From positions 62,001 to 126,000 of the forward strand of contig JAXGGA010000458.1 in assembly GCA_038373865.1 (NCBI GenBank): DNA of 64,000 nucleotides, given 5' to 3'. A model generated the notes under the pieces. That model saw only the letters and a program-made list of their open reading frames with translations. It had not been told where the DNA came from and ran no database searches. This DNA comes from Uloborus plumipes (Eukaryota; Arthropoda; Arachnida; Araneae; Uloboridae). The position numbers and the translations under genes were made by a program. Of this stretch, positions 33,964-46,010 are shown piece by piece (position 1 is the stretch's first letter; each line of letters starts with the position of its first letter).

Positions 33964-34187
33964 TACCGTAAATCAGGGTTACTTGGACCCAGAAGAGGGC
34001 TACTTGAGCCCACAGTAAAATGATAAAATCTGGGTTTGGTACTAGCGTTAGAGACTGCAGAGGGCTTCTACCTAGTGGAGAAACGAGGAACTACGTGCAA
34101 GTCTTCAACTAGTAGGTACCAAACCTAGATTTTATCATTTTATTGTAGTGGGCTCAAGTAACCCCCTAGGGTCCAAGGGTTACGGTA
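33964..34187. mobile_element. Fold-back element nested in MITE
   Basis: The outermost bases TACCGTAA and TTACGGTA pair. The arms continue for about 80 bp (left arm ...GGGCTACTTGAGCCCACAGT..., right arm ...GTGGGCTCAAGTAACCCCC...) with a ~55-bp loop. TA at each end fits a TA target within the host MITE. Confidence 0.8.
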
Positions 34188-34594
34188 TTATACTGTTAAA
34201 ACAACATCTATTCTTTACAGTGCAAAAAAAGGATATTTTTAAACTCGTTTTTGTTTAGATTTTACTTTAATTTAGACATGTAATTCAGTGACATTTTTGA
34301 GAGCTTTAATATAAATTACCTGAAGTGCGAAGTGAACTGTGATTTGAAATGAAATAACTTATTAGCGAAAAGTATGGATGAATGAAAGATATATGTGAGA
34401 TCATGAGTGAAGCTAAGCTGTTGATCAGAAATGGTAGCTAAGAGTAATTAGACAAAACGAGAATGCTAAATAGGGAAACTGTTGAGAATTATGAAGTATC
34501 AAATTGGCCTTGGGTCGAATGACATTCATTGTGACAAAAAAACTAATTACACAGGAAATGGCAATGTAAGAAGAACCAAAGCAGAATAAGCACA

Positions 34595-35408
34595 CACTGT
34601 AAAAAGTGAATGTTGATTTTACAGTATAGTACAGCTAATTTTATAGTAATAAACTGTAAAAAATGCTAATTTTACAGTAATAAACTTCACTTCACTTTAC
34701 TCCTCGAGGGCCACAGTACCTGTCATTGTTGTGTCTTAACCTGATACGGCATCCTCGAGGCTTTTTATTTAACAATTATAACAATTACAATATCTAATTT
34801 TCACAAAAACATAAGACGATTACAACGAATAGTAACACGAAGCATAAAACATTTGCAACATATAATAACACAAAGACATAAAATAATTGAAACATATAAT
34901 TACACGAAGTTAGCAGTTTGCACTTTCTCATTAAAAACGGAGTTACTCAAAAGACTATATAAGCAGTTGTACAGGTAGACGAGGAGAGTAGGATAGAGAA
35001 CTTTGAGCATATGGTGAATAATTTAAGGTATGACATTTACTCCAGTGGGAATTAAAAATACTAAAACGCTATGGATGAGGCCAGTAGAACATTTTACAGT
35101 GGTACAGTAATAAACCGTGAAATTGCTAACATTATAATACTAAGCTGTAAAATTGCTAATTTTACTGTTTATGACCCTGAATTTTTGCAGGTTTAAACTG
35201 GAACCTCTGCTGCCAGTATTATACTGTTGTTTTTACACTATAATACTGCTAAATTTTTCGGCAATAAACTGTAAAGTTTCTTACTTTACAGTAAGAAAAT
35301 TGTAAGATTACTTGTTTTAGTTTATTACTGCCCATTTTACAGTTTTAAATTGAAACCTCGGCTGCCAGAATTATACTGTAAAAACAACAGTTACTTTTTT
35401 TTGCAGTG
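34595..35408. mobile_element. CACTG-family MITE, copy 4, interrupted
   Basis: CACTGTAAAAAGTGAATG at the left and TTTTTTTGCAGTG at the right, with normal modules. It is interrupted at about 34686-35100 by unrelated DNA. Confidence 0.75.
34686..35100. other. Unidentified insertion in MITE copy 4
   Basis: It begins TTCACTTCACTTTACTCC and holds TCCTCGAGG (34701) and CCTCGAGG (34752) around a moderately GC segment, then AT-rich ACATAAAACAATT-type sequence. Exact limits and class are unclear. AGTAATAAAC occurs on both sides but is also part of the host repeat. Confidence 0.4.
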
Positions 35409-35579
35409 CAGCAACTATTTATAATTTTGTTCAGGGTTATGGATTTAACCAATTAAAGTACATATAAAGTAATCCAACAAAACTTAAACCAGGTTTCTTA
35501 GAATTGAGCAACATAGTTTATTTTTGAGAACATCACTTACTCGAGATGACTTCGGAACAGTTTGGCTTTCGTTTCTCCA

Positions 35580-35745
35580 CACTGAAAAAAATGAACTGTT
35601 GTTTTTACAGTATAATACAAGCAGCCGAGGTACCAATTTAAAGCTGTAAAATGCACAGTAATGAACTGCAAAACTAGCAATTTTAGAGTTTCTCTCTGTA
35701 AAGTTAGCCATTTTAGTTTATTGCCGTAAAATTTAGCTGTAATTT
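35580..35745. mobile_element. CACTG-family MITE, copy 5, truncated
   Basis: It begins CACTGAAAAAAATGAACTG and contains the TATAATACAAGCAGCCGAGG segment, but stops after TTTAGCTGTAATTTT without a right end. Confidence 0.7.
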
Positions 35746-36129
35746 TGATACGCGAAACAGCCTTGATTCTACTATTAAATTCACACAAAACTGAAAACAA
35801 TTACAAGAGGTGAACTCCCCTGATCTGCCATGCAAATTAAGACTTGTGTTATGTACCTCCAAAGAAGTGGTCTATAAATGAATGGGAAAGAAATTAAAAT
35901 TTAACAATTAAATCACAGTGACCAATCAGTTACAATCTTTTTATACTTTAAATAGTCAACTCAAGCAATTTTTGAAATCATTGTACTAGAATTTAATTAA
36001 ATAATCAAGAATAAATACAATTACTTCAATTAGAAGCACACTAACATCGAAGAACAAATTTGTTATTAATTTCAAAGTAAAGGAAACATGTTCGAGAAAT
36101 TCATTAAGATACATTCCTCTTATACGTGG

Positions 36130-36350
36130 ATAAGGCATAAATTTGACACCCTTTCTTTAAGACGTTTGTGGCTGTTAAGGATTCCGTCTCGGCGGATTTA
36201 TGAGGCTTAATGCAATAAAACAGTCAGTGAGAGGTAGTTTTAAGCGATTATTGTTAGTTCTAGTGCGTGAGAACAATAACTTTACTTCGTTGTGCCCACA
36301 CTTTGACGGCACTACCAAATCTATCAGGAACCATGCTTTATCGGAAAACA
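36130..36350 (+). repeat. Old dispersed repeat, copy C
   Basis: GGATTCCGTCTCGGCGGATT, TATGAGGCTTAATGCAATAA, CAGTGAGAGG and AAGCGATTATTGTTAG are followed by CTACCAAATCTATCAGG. Copy D at 40460 shares all these blocks in order. Confidence 0.55.
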
Positions 36351-36363
36351 AAATATTAAGGAA

Positions 36364-37079
36364 CTAGGTGACCCGTGCGGAATTCCGCAAAAAAAAAAAA
36401 AAACTTTAAACTTAAAATTTAATTAGACAATATTTATTGGCTTCATTTGCACAACATCGCCATCTACTGCCGTCGTTCTGACAACTTTTCAAAGAGATCA
36501 AAGACACGTTCACTTTTACAACTACTACAAAAGTGATACCCTATATTAAAATCAAATACCCAAAGCTACTACTAAACTAAATACTAACGTTATTGCAAAA
36601 CTACCATAGTATTTTGAAACAATAAAAGTTACAATTAAGGTTTACCGAGCTAAGCCTTGGCTTGAAATGTCGCATTTAAAATTGATTTGAACAACAATGT
36701 AACGATTTTGACAGTTGAGCAAAAAATTTAACTTTTTCAAACTTCAATCGCTTATAAGTCGCTTAAACGTGGATTTTCGAGATTCTCGTTACGCGGCGCT
36801 AGCGGAGAAACGTTCTAAAGAACGCATTTTTTTTAATCTTTCGAATGAAATCAAAATGGAGACGATACGACAATTATTTCGCTAGATAGAGTCAATTTTG
36901 TGCCCAAAAATTGAAGTTCGAATAAAAAACAAACCGACACTTTTTAGAGGGTGGGTCTAATTTTCGTCAATAGCCCGCAAGATAAGCTTCAAAATCATAA
37001 ATTTTCTTGCAATTCGATAAAGAAATGAGCGAGTTTCGACCGGGTATAGGATTCGGCTTAGAGAAATAATATATGGAGA
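36364..37079 (-). mobile_element. Helitron-like element E
   Basis: On the minus strand the 3' end reads GCGGAATTCCGC (a perfect palindrome), then ACGGGTCACCTAG followed by T (complement at 36363-36385). A candidate 5' end TCTCCATATATTATTTCTCT preceded by A is at 37079. No coding is visible. The 3' end is better supported than the 5' end. Confidence 0.5.
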
Positions 37080-37383
37080 TATAAATAGGGGGGTTATTTT
37101 CTTCTGAAAAAATGCTTTTGATAAGTAATTCCTTGTAAAAGTTGAAATAAAAGCTCTTTGTCATTGTTAGGTAATTTATTCATGCTAGAAAGTTTGTAAT
37201 GGTCACTTACTTGCGAACAGGGCCGCCGAGAGCCCAAACGGGCCTCTCGTGAAATTAGTCACCAGGCCATCCTTCACCTCTAAAACTTATAAAACGTATA
37301 CCTCCACCCTCCGAAGTGGTCCCCCCAACGATCCGGGTTCCAATTTTTCGACAATACCTCTCGTCGGCCTTGCGCTTAAACCA

Positions 37384-37386
<3 letters not shown>

Positions 37387-37445
<59 letters not shown>
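37387..37445. repeat. GA microsatellite
   Basis: About 29 GA units. The preceding 37220-37385 contains GGGCCGCCGAGAGCCC and, inverted, CTCTCGTCGGCC, perhaps a small dispersed element. Confidence 0.9.
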
Positions 37446-37447
<2 letters not shown>

Positions 37448-39717
37448 CTACTTACGTGTCATTACAATTTGCAAACTTCCTTATGAGTAATGATTATAAA
37501 GTTTGTGTGTGGTGTTTTAAGTTCGAATTTAAAATTTATTTTGTTGTATATTAAGCTAGCAGTTGTAGACCTACCTAAAACTTGGTATCCAAAATGACTG
37601 CTGTTAGATGCAAAAAAACTTTTTAAGAGCACTCATATTGCTGATCATTGAGTGTGTAAGAGACAAAAAGCCTAGGCAGGCAGTCAATAAGGCAATTTTT
37701 CTGCAGATTTCTGAAAATATATCCCTCCCTCCACCCCACCCTGAAAAAAAACAAGTATAATAGTATTTCAAAAATTTGAAGCAAATCGAAAATCCCACAA
37801 ATAACGCTTATTCTGCTCAAAATTCAATATTTTTGGCACAAAATAAATGATATTTATACAAAATGACTACTATTTAAATCTTTGGCAACACCATATTCCG
37901 GAATTTTTGACGATTTGTATAACCATCACCTGTTTTTTTCTCTCATTTTGAGTTGAGTAAACGTCAAGCTACTGGAACGATTTACTTCTTATTTGAAGAA
38001 ATCAACAGAAATATTGCATAGCTTCCGCTAAATTATTTCTCTAATTTAAAGATACGTGCAAAAAGTGTCGTTTTTGACCGCCCGTCTTCGCTTCATGCAA
38101 TGCCTCCGTTAAACTATATACTTTTCGCTTTCTCATTTTTAACGAAGAGCAAAAATGAACTCAACGACGTACGGAACATACTGTCATTTATCGGAGCTCT
38201 TCTAAAATGATAGCAGGGAAATTAGCGATTGGTTAAATTATAAATTGAAATTCACAAATTAACCTATTGAAAGTTGAATTTGAATTGCTTGGATTCATCG
38301 AAATAACAACTCTATTTCTTCAGCCCAACAGATAGCGCTGTTTTTCGTGCTATTACCATATATGGGCAGTTCCAGGGAGTTCAGCTGTTGAGATAATGTG
38401 ATGGGTATTAAATATTACGAGGGTTTTGCTTTATCTACCTTATCCTGCCCTGGCAGATCGAAAGCTCAGTGATTGTCGTTTGAGTGCTTGCTTCTCTGGC
38501 CAAAATTTCCTTTTGCACCTTATTTTGATCAAAAGTTTTATGCAGCCAACTATTAGTCTATTGTCATGATAAATGATCAGATAATTCATTACAAAACATT
38601 CGTTTTTTTTGTAATACCCTAAGGTAATTATAAGAATGAAGTTCTGGTGTTGCCGTGCTAGTTGAATACCTTTAAAGTACGGACAGATCCTTCTAACTCG
38701 CCTTAAGTTCCCAGTTGTTAAAGATATGCTTCTGTGAGACTGTTCCTTCTGCTACGGATACGCATTTGCGTGTGTTTAGAAGGGGGGGGGGGGCGACTTT
38801 CTGAAAAAAAAAAAATCAATGTGCTATGTATAGCGCTATGTAAAGATTTCAGATGTACATTAAAAATATAATAAATTGCGTATAAGTTTCATTTGGTTGA
38901 AAAGTACTTTTGCTTACAAATGGTTATAGAGAACTTAGTTCCAATTCCTAAAGAAGTATTTATTGTTGGGAGGGATGAAACAAAAGTAGTTTAAAACTTT
39001 ATTTTGTAATTTTCCTTCTGAAAAACAACAAGGCAAATACATTTTCAGTCTTTTTACTTCCCAGACAGGAAAATATACTTCATTGTGAAAATATTTCGCG
39101 GTATTTTGAAGTATTTCGTTGAAATATTTTAAAATCGTAATGCGTTTTATTTCTTGTGCGAAAAGTAAGGTAAATATATTTTATTTTCTTTCAGGGTGAA
39201 AAAAATTGTTTAGTATTTAAAGAATACGAAGAAACTTTTGCAGAGCCAAACAAAACAGAAACGAACATTTTTAATCATCATCACTAAAGAGCTTTAAAAA
39301 TTCCAAAGAAAATTATTTATTTAGTTTAAAGGAGAAAAATCTAATTCCGAAACTAGTACAAGTTCTAAACGTATAAAGCAAAGAAATGTTTCACTTCATT
39401 AAAAAAGGACCAGAAATTTAAATCATTAAATTTCAATGTAGGGTATTTGGAATAAAAGCATGCTTTATTTGATAACCGGAAGAACTTTTATCATCAATGT
39501 ATATATGTATATATAATCGTGGACAAATTCATGACTTTTCTAACGCCAAAACGCCAAATAGCAGTAGTTGAGGTGTGTGAGGAGGGGGGAGGGATAAGGG
39601 AACTGAATAACATAAAGTATGAAAATGTGTTTGCCTTCGTTTTGAGATATTTTTTCGCTTACCAATGTGTGAAATACCCTAGTAGAAGCATTAAAAATAT
39701 CTCCCTGTGTAATAATA
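37446..39717. other. AT-rich DNA, nothing recognised
   Basis: Short frames only. A 13-G run lies near 38780-38792. No paired ends were found. Confidence 0.4.
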
Positions 39718-39719
39718 TA

Positions 39720-40010
39720 CACTGTTAAAACTGTAGGTTGCGTTTGGCGCCTTTTTGGTTGAAACGTTGTAGCAGCAGTGGCTCCCCTTGAAAGATGAAA
39801 ACTTGACTCCTTAAAGTACCTTTAAATGTGCCATTCAACTCCGAGCCCTATGGCACCCTTAAGATTTGGAGCCCCCCCCCCATATGGAGCCAAATGCTAC
39901 CTTTAAGGTTCTTCAAGGGAGTCACGTGGAACCTTTCAGTGGTGCTGTCGGTGCTATAACGTTTCACCCAAAAAGGTACCAGATGCAACCTGCAGTTTGA
40001 GCAGAATGTG
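39720..40010. mobile_element. Fold-back/MITE of 291 bp
   Basis: It is flanked by TA (39718-39719 and 40011-40012). Left AAACTGTAGGTTGCGTTTGG pairs with right, inward, AAACTGCAGGTTGCATCTGG. The pairing continues through CCTTTTTGG-TGAAACGTT-TAGCA. Arms of about 80 bp with mismatches. Confidence 0.65.
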
Positions 40011-40446
40011 TATGTGTGTGTGTGAATGCAAGCATTGTTTATAACCAATTAATCTCTTGTCGGACATATAATTATTAAAATACAGATAAAGCTATTAACT
40101 GGAAAAGAAAATAGAACAACATTCAGAGGTACAAATTGCTTTGAACTGCAGGCATGTGTTTCACTGTATCAAGGAGCCCCTTTTTCAATGGAAAGGGTAG
40201 GCATTTGAATGTAAAGACATTCCTTAAAAATAACTAGAATGAACAGTACGCAGCTTCTATGTGAAAACAGCATTTTAACCAAAAAACGAAACAAAAAGAA
40301 ACTCAGAGCAGACATTTATTTCCTGATTTCATCAGGAAAAAACCTTCACAAAAATATTTATTCATTTTTAACAACTGATAGTTTAAAAATTAATAAAATA
40401 TATAGTTGCTCGTTTCTGAAAATGTATAAATGCTGTTGAGGTAGAT

Positions 40447-40710
40447 ATGTCTGATACCTCTCCTGTTTTGAACATAAATCCGCTGCCACGTCAGCGGGAC
40501 ATCCGCGGCCGTTACGGGTTCCATCCCGGCGGATTTATGTGGCCTAATGCAATAAAAGGGGGAGTGAGAGCGCGTTTTATGCGATTATTGTCAGTGCCTT
40601 GTTCTTTTCCGGGCGCTTGCCGACGAAAGCAATAACATTATTTCCTTATTTCCGCGTTATTACGTGCTGCCAAATCTATTAGAGAGCACGCCTTTTCCTT
40701 CCAAAAAAAA
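40447..40710 (+). repeat. Old dispersed repeat, copy D
   Basis: GGTTCCATCCCGGCGGATTT, ATGTGGCCTAATGCAATAAA, GTGAGAGCGCG, TTTTATGCGATTATTGTCAG, CCTTGTTCTTTTCC, then ATAACATTATTTCC and CTGCCAAATCTATTAGAG. It is the least decayed and most GC-rich of the four copies. Confidence 0.55.
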
Positions 40711-40930
40711 AAAAAAATCCTTGCTGCACGCTGCGTTATAGCACGCCGCGTTTACTTTGAATAAGTAAATGTAATTATCTGGGTACCTGTCTAGTGGAAG
40801 TTGAAGTCGCTTTTGATTGAATTCGCACAAATAGAAGCGGACGGATGTAGTAATCAGGTAACTTTGTGTCATTACTGAAAATTCACATTAAAATTTTAAT
40901 TAATGACCTGTAGTTAACGGCTGCCGAATA

Positions 40931-41228
40931 CACAGCAAAAAATGAATTGTTGTTTTTACAGTATAGTACTGGCAGCCGAGGTTCCAATTTGAAACTGTGA
41001 AATGCACAGTAATAAACAGTAAAACTAGCAATTTTACAGTTTATTACTGTAAAGTTAGAAATTTTACAGTTTATTGCCGTAAAATTTAGCAATATTTTAC
41101 TGCAAAAACAACAGTATAATACTGGAAGTCGAGGTTCCAGTTTAAAACTGTAAAATTAGCAATTTTACAATTTTTTACTAGAAAATTAACTGTATTATAC
41201 TGTAAAAACAACATTCATTTTTACAGTG
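40931..41228. mobile_element. CACTG-family MITE, copy 6
   Basis: It is flanked by TA on both sides. The left end is CACAGCAAAAAATGAATTG; the right end is ...CATTTTTACAGTG. The interior has GGCAGCCGAGGTTCC and palindromic modules. Confidence 0.8.
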
Positions 41229-41497
41229 TAATAACGAGTGTGTAATAGATGCTATATTTAATTTTGTTTTCAATATTCATACGTTGATTACTTTTTTTAG
41301 TACTCTATTAGCTGACTCGTATGAAGCCTAAGCGCTTGTCAGCAGTAACGCAAAATTTGGATTCTTTAATGATAATTATCTGAAAAAAAGGCCCAAAGTG
41401 AATAGCTATTTTTCGCCGATTTAAAATAAAACAAAATTATGCCTTACTTTTGTAGTTTAAAAAGTATTAAGAAAATGTTACTAAACTCATAAATGTG

Positions 41498-42045
41498 GTA
41501 CAAATTAATTTTTTCCTCGTCTACATATTATAAGGAATCTACTCGTTTTCTCATTTGATTGACAAGTGCCGTTAAAACGCATGCACTAAATACCCGACCT
41601 GTTAGCTAAATCATTTGCTTAACTTCTTCCCTTAAATAATCTATTGATTGAATAACTGTTACGTAGATTTTTCAAATAAATTATCGAATAGCTAAATACC
41701 TGCCCAATGCCACTGATCTGCAATGATTGGGATCAATTGAAAAGGAATCCATTATCAGCAATTAGATTATGGCACAAGTTAATTTCTTCCTTGTCTACAT
41801 ATTTTAAGTGATGTACTCGTTTTCTCATTTGATTGACAAATGACGCTAAAACACACGCACTAAATAACCGACCTGTTAACCAAATCATTTACTTAACTTC
41901 TTCCCTCAAATAATCTATTGATTGAATAACTGTTACGTAGATTTTTCAAATAAATTATCCAATAGCTAAGTATCTGCCCAATGCCACTGATCTACAATGA
42001 TTAGGATCGATCGAAAAGGAATCCATTACCAGCAATTAGAAGCGA
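41498..42045. repeat. 274-bp tandem duplication
   Basis: Two adjacent units of about 90 percent similarity by eye. ACTCGTTTTCTCATTTGATT begins at 41541 and 41815. Long identical stretches include AATAATCTATTGATTGAATA. No coding or RNA feature is recognised. Confidence 0.85.
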
Positions 42046-42324
42046 GAATTCCGGCGATGCCCCGAAAGTTGTTTACTACAAAGGAACAAAAGTCAGATTC
42101 AAGAAGAAATTTGTTTCTGGGAAGATTAGATTGCTTGTGTCGGAAGATGGGGGAAGATTCTTATCAAATTAGTTCGAGTGTCCCACGGAAAATAATTTTT
42201 TAGGGAAACAAATGTCAGTGTCAACGTAGCGAATCAGTGACTACGTAGAGTTATTTTTTGACAATAGCTGAAGCTTTCTGATTGGTTACTTTTTGTACAG
42301 GATAAACAGAAGTTTATGGATGAA

Positions 42325-42878
42325 CACTGTAAAAAATAATGTTGTTCGTACAGTATAATACAGCTAATTTTATACCAATAAGCTGTAAAAATTGCTAATT
42401 TTACAGTAATTAACGGTAAAATCGCTAATTCAACAGTTTATTACAGTTCATTTTACAGTTTTAAACTGCAACCGCTGCTGCCAGTATTATACTGGTGTTT
42501 TTACAGTATAATACAGTGCAGTACCATACATAAAATGCTAATTTTACAGTAAAAAAATGTAAAACTGCAAATTTTACAGTACTAAACTACAAAATTTCTA
42601 CTTTTACAGTAACAAACTGTAAAATTGCTTATTTTACAGCAATTAACGGTAAAATTGCTAATTCAACAGTTTATTACCGTTCATTTTACAGTTTTGAATT
42701 GGAATCTCTGCTGCCAGTATTATACTGTTGTTTTTACAATATAATACAGCTTAATTTTACGGCAATAAACTGTAAAATTGCTAGTTTTACAGTTTATTAC
42801 TGTGCATTTTACAGTTTTAGATTGGAAACTCGGCTGCCAGAATTATACTGTAAAAACAACAGCTCATTTTTTGCAGTG
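42325..42878. mobile_element. CACTG-family MITE, copy 7 (longest)
   Basis: CACTGTAAAAAATAATGTTG at the left, CATTTTTTGCAGTG at the right. It has about twice the usual number of palindromic modules, including repeated GTAAAATTGCTAATTC and a duplicated CTGCTGCCAGTATTATACTG junction. Confidence 0.8.
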
Positions 42879-43262
42879 AAGAAAAAAGTCAACGATTAAT
42901 TTACAATTTAAATGACAAGTTATAAAAAATTAACTAAGCGTTCTATAGAATGCTTATTTATATAAATTTCGAATAATATACAAAATGTCCTCTTTGGTTT
43001 TTGATATTGACTTTAAATAATTGTGAACCGTTGAACTTTCTTTGTCAGAAAAGATATAGAGTGTTTACATCTGGGTATTTGAAAGGTTTCTGATTAGCTC
43101 GCATAACTTTGACTGCATCTCAGCAGCTATTTTTAGTGTCATGGAAGTGTTACGATAAGAAAAAAAAAAGAATGTACTTTAGTTCGCGAAATATTTTCAC
43201 TATTTGGTTTAAATTGCATGACCGTTGCGAAAATGTTTGAAATGCTATATACATATGTATTA

Positions 43263-43714
43263 CTAGCAAAAATACCCGGCGTTGCCTGGGCCAGTAAAAA
43301 TATTGAGAAACAATTTATAATCGCCTTTTTATTCCTAAACTAAAAGAACTCAAAACGTACCGCTTTGACGATTTAAAATGTCGCTAAATTTGCGTTAATT
43401 GTTTTGGGATACCTAGGATAATTTTGCTCCCCTCCCTACTTTTTGAAAATATGCTTAAGTATTATTAAGTCAGTAATTTTTGTCAAAGAAAAATTGATAT
43501 TTAATGCTGAGAAAATATTGCTGACCAGGAAATGACGCTAAAAGTTTTTGTCCTAAGTGATTTCGAAATTAGTAGGGAGCATTTGACAATTATTTGTGCG
43601 AAAATCACAAATTAATGGTAATTTTAGTTTTGGGGTTTGATTAATTTTGTATGCGGATTACTTTACGTTTTGACGTTTGTTTTAAAAGTTTTTTAATGAC
43701 AACGTACGGAATCG

Positions 43715-43749
<35 letters not shown>

Positions 43750-44868
43750 CTGAACTTTTCTTCAACTGTGGGAGTATTATCTCGATGATAAGGATTTTGG
43801 CGCAGTCTATAAATATCAGACAACAATCGTTTTATTTTAGTTATATCGTGTAAGAAGTAAAGTATTATTACATAGTCTTTGGCGCCAAAACTGGCGTTAG
43901 TTGAAAAAATTACCCATATATAGTTATTATAATATTCTTGCAACAAATTCGGCAAGATACCTGTTCGATTGGATTCTAAGTGGCCAATTGTAAGTACCCG
44001 CCCAGTCAGAGCAAACAAATTTTTAAAAATACCGTAAAGTTATATTTAAAGTTCCATTAAAGTGGAAAATAATGAACCCAATCCATTTATTAGTTGCCAA
44101 TCTCTTCAAGCGATTGCATTACCGATACTCTAAAACACATACTGTCGGCCCCACTCAAACGAATACTGTCGGTTCCACGAAATATTATTTGATTAAGCGG
44201 AGAATTCGGTAAAGCGGAATCTTTAGTATTGCGACTATGACATGGGAAATATCCAGTTCCAGGATATTACCCGATTAAGCAGGACCGACAAATTTACGAA
44301 ATCGTGAAAATAATTGATACAGTGAACAATTTACTAATAAAGGAATACAATTTATTCTAAAGAAATAATATTTTCACTCAGCTATGCACATTAAGAAACA
44401 CATTGCTTAAGGGTAAATATTCTACTTACACAACTAAGACTACAAAACGTTTTAAATACAAATCATGGTAAAAGCCTAGATATTCCCCATGAAGCTGGAA
44501 AAAAAACCCTTCATAATTTGACTTGAGAAAAGCCTTGAACATTAAATACGGAAAGAAGAAATGATGCCTGCAATTTTAGCTTTCGAGAGGGAGTTGAGAT
44601 GATACATTAGATACTGAATTAGTTTGGTCAATGCCTTTTGATTTATGAGAAATATGTACCTTAAATTGGAATGAAAAAGGCGCTACTGATCGAACGTTTT
44701 TGAATATCGTTATAAATTATAGCCTATGTGTTATTCTGATGTATAAGCTACATTATGGTAAAAGTTTCATCAAAATCCATTCAGTAGTTTTTGCGTGAAA
44801 GAGGAACAAACATCCATACATCCATACATCCATCCATACAAACTTTCGCATATATAATAGTAGTAAGA
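43263..44868 (-). mobile_element. Helitron-like element B
   Basis: On the minus strand it starts TCTTACTACTATTATATATG after an A (44868) and ends GCCGGGTATTTTTGCTAG before a T (43263). A GC-rich imperfect hairpin (CCAGGCAACGCCGGG) precedes the end. A CATCCATACATCCATACATC tract near the 5' end is typical of arthropod Helitron starts. A 31-A run lies at 43717-43747. A minus frame across 43641-44018 has no known motif. No Rep/helicase. Confidence 0.65.
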
Positions 44869-45389
44869 TGTATGTCGACAACTGTGTATGACATAATCTG
44901 TTATCATACAATATATTAAACTTTCTTTTTAGCTAATATTTTTTTGACTCGTTTGTTTTGTTAAAACGGATAGTAAAGAAAATCTCCAATTTTTTAGACA
45001 TTTTTTTCAAAAACACTTTTTCAGCTTATTTCTAACCAATAAACGAGAAAGCACCGTGTCATTAGTGTAAATTTCACCGATGGGAGGATGGAAACTCACT
45101 GGCTTAAAAATGCAGGAAATGTCTTCGAAACGTTTTAAATTTTAAATAAAATATTTTGCTCTGGCCTCCTGTAAATTTGTTGGTAAAAGATATTTTCCTG
45201 GGTCGCTTGGACTTACTGATCTTACAAGGGGGTTCATGTAATGAGATTGATTTTTAGACAAAAAATTGTCCGAACTTTTTAGTTTCAGTATCAATTTTGA
45301 GGTTAAAAATATTTTTATATCATAGTTTTGGCGTATTTCACAGCACACAGACAGATGCTAAAAAATGCATTGTTACGTGCTGCATATTT
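44869..45389. other. AT-rich DNA, nothing recognised
   Basis: No supported feature. Confidence 0.45.
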
Positions 45390-46010
45390 TTTACGTACTG
45401 TAATCGTCGCAGTAATCGTAATTACGTCTTCTCGATGGATCATAATCGTAATCGCAATTGCAATCTCCTATTTTTCACACTCGTAATCAAGGGTGCCCAC
45501 GGAGGAGGGGGGAGGGGATTATAGCGCAAGCTGTGCCATCAATATTTTTGGGGGGATTTTTTAAACTAATTTATTTATTCATTTAAGTTATTTATTAATT
45601 TATTTTTTTTCATTTAAACTATTTACGGTTTTTTAATAAAAATTATTCATTTATTTATTTTTTAATTTAAATTATTTCTTTTATTTCTTTATTGTTTATT
45701 TATATATTTATTTATTTAGTTTTTGTGTGTGCTTGGAATATCTGGAAGGAAAAAAAAAACGATTCTATTCTGCGCTTTTGAACTTTTAAAAAAATAATTC
45801 GAACCTTTTAAAAAATCAATAATATAAAAAAATAGTACTGATAATTAAAAAAAATAAATAAATAATATTGCAAAAAACAAATAAAATAAAAAGAGGGGTA
45901 AAAATAAAAATAAAAAGCACAAGAGGTTTGTGATTTGGGGGTGGGATTTATGCCATTGAGCTAAGTAATCGTAATCGATTACATTTTCTCGCAATTACAT
46001 ACACAAGAAT
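45390..46010. repeat. Low-complexity stretch with TAATCG and TTTA repeats
   Basis: Degenerate GTAATCGTAAT units at both ends (45401-45490 and 45965-45985) enclose a GGAGG-rich patch and long TTTATTTATTT and AAATAAA tracts. Confidence 0.6.

Larger units (their letters stand above)
32624..34222. mobile_element. CACTG-family MITE, copy 3, split by two insertions
   Basis: The left part (to 32715) begins at an A run, then CCGTTGTTTTTACAGTTTATA. The right part (33726-34222) carries the usual palindromic modules and ends ...TTCTTTACAGTG. It is interrupted by a CATCGG element (32716-33725) and by a fold-back (33964-34187), both flanked by TA. Confidence 0.7.

Noticed and set aside
43641..44018. 125-codon minus frame within Helitron B
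   Set aside because: It ends in a poly-A/T derived Phe run and has no known domain; it is not a Rep/helicase part.
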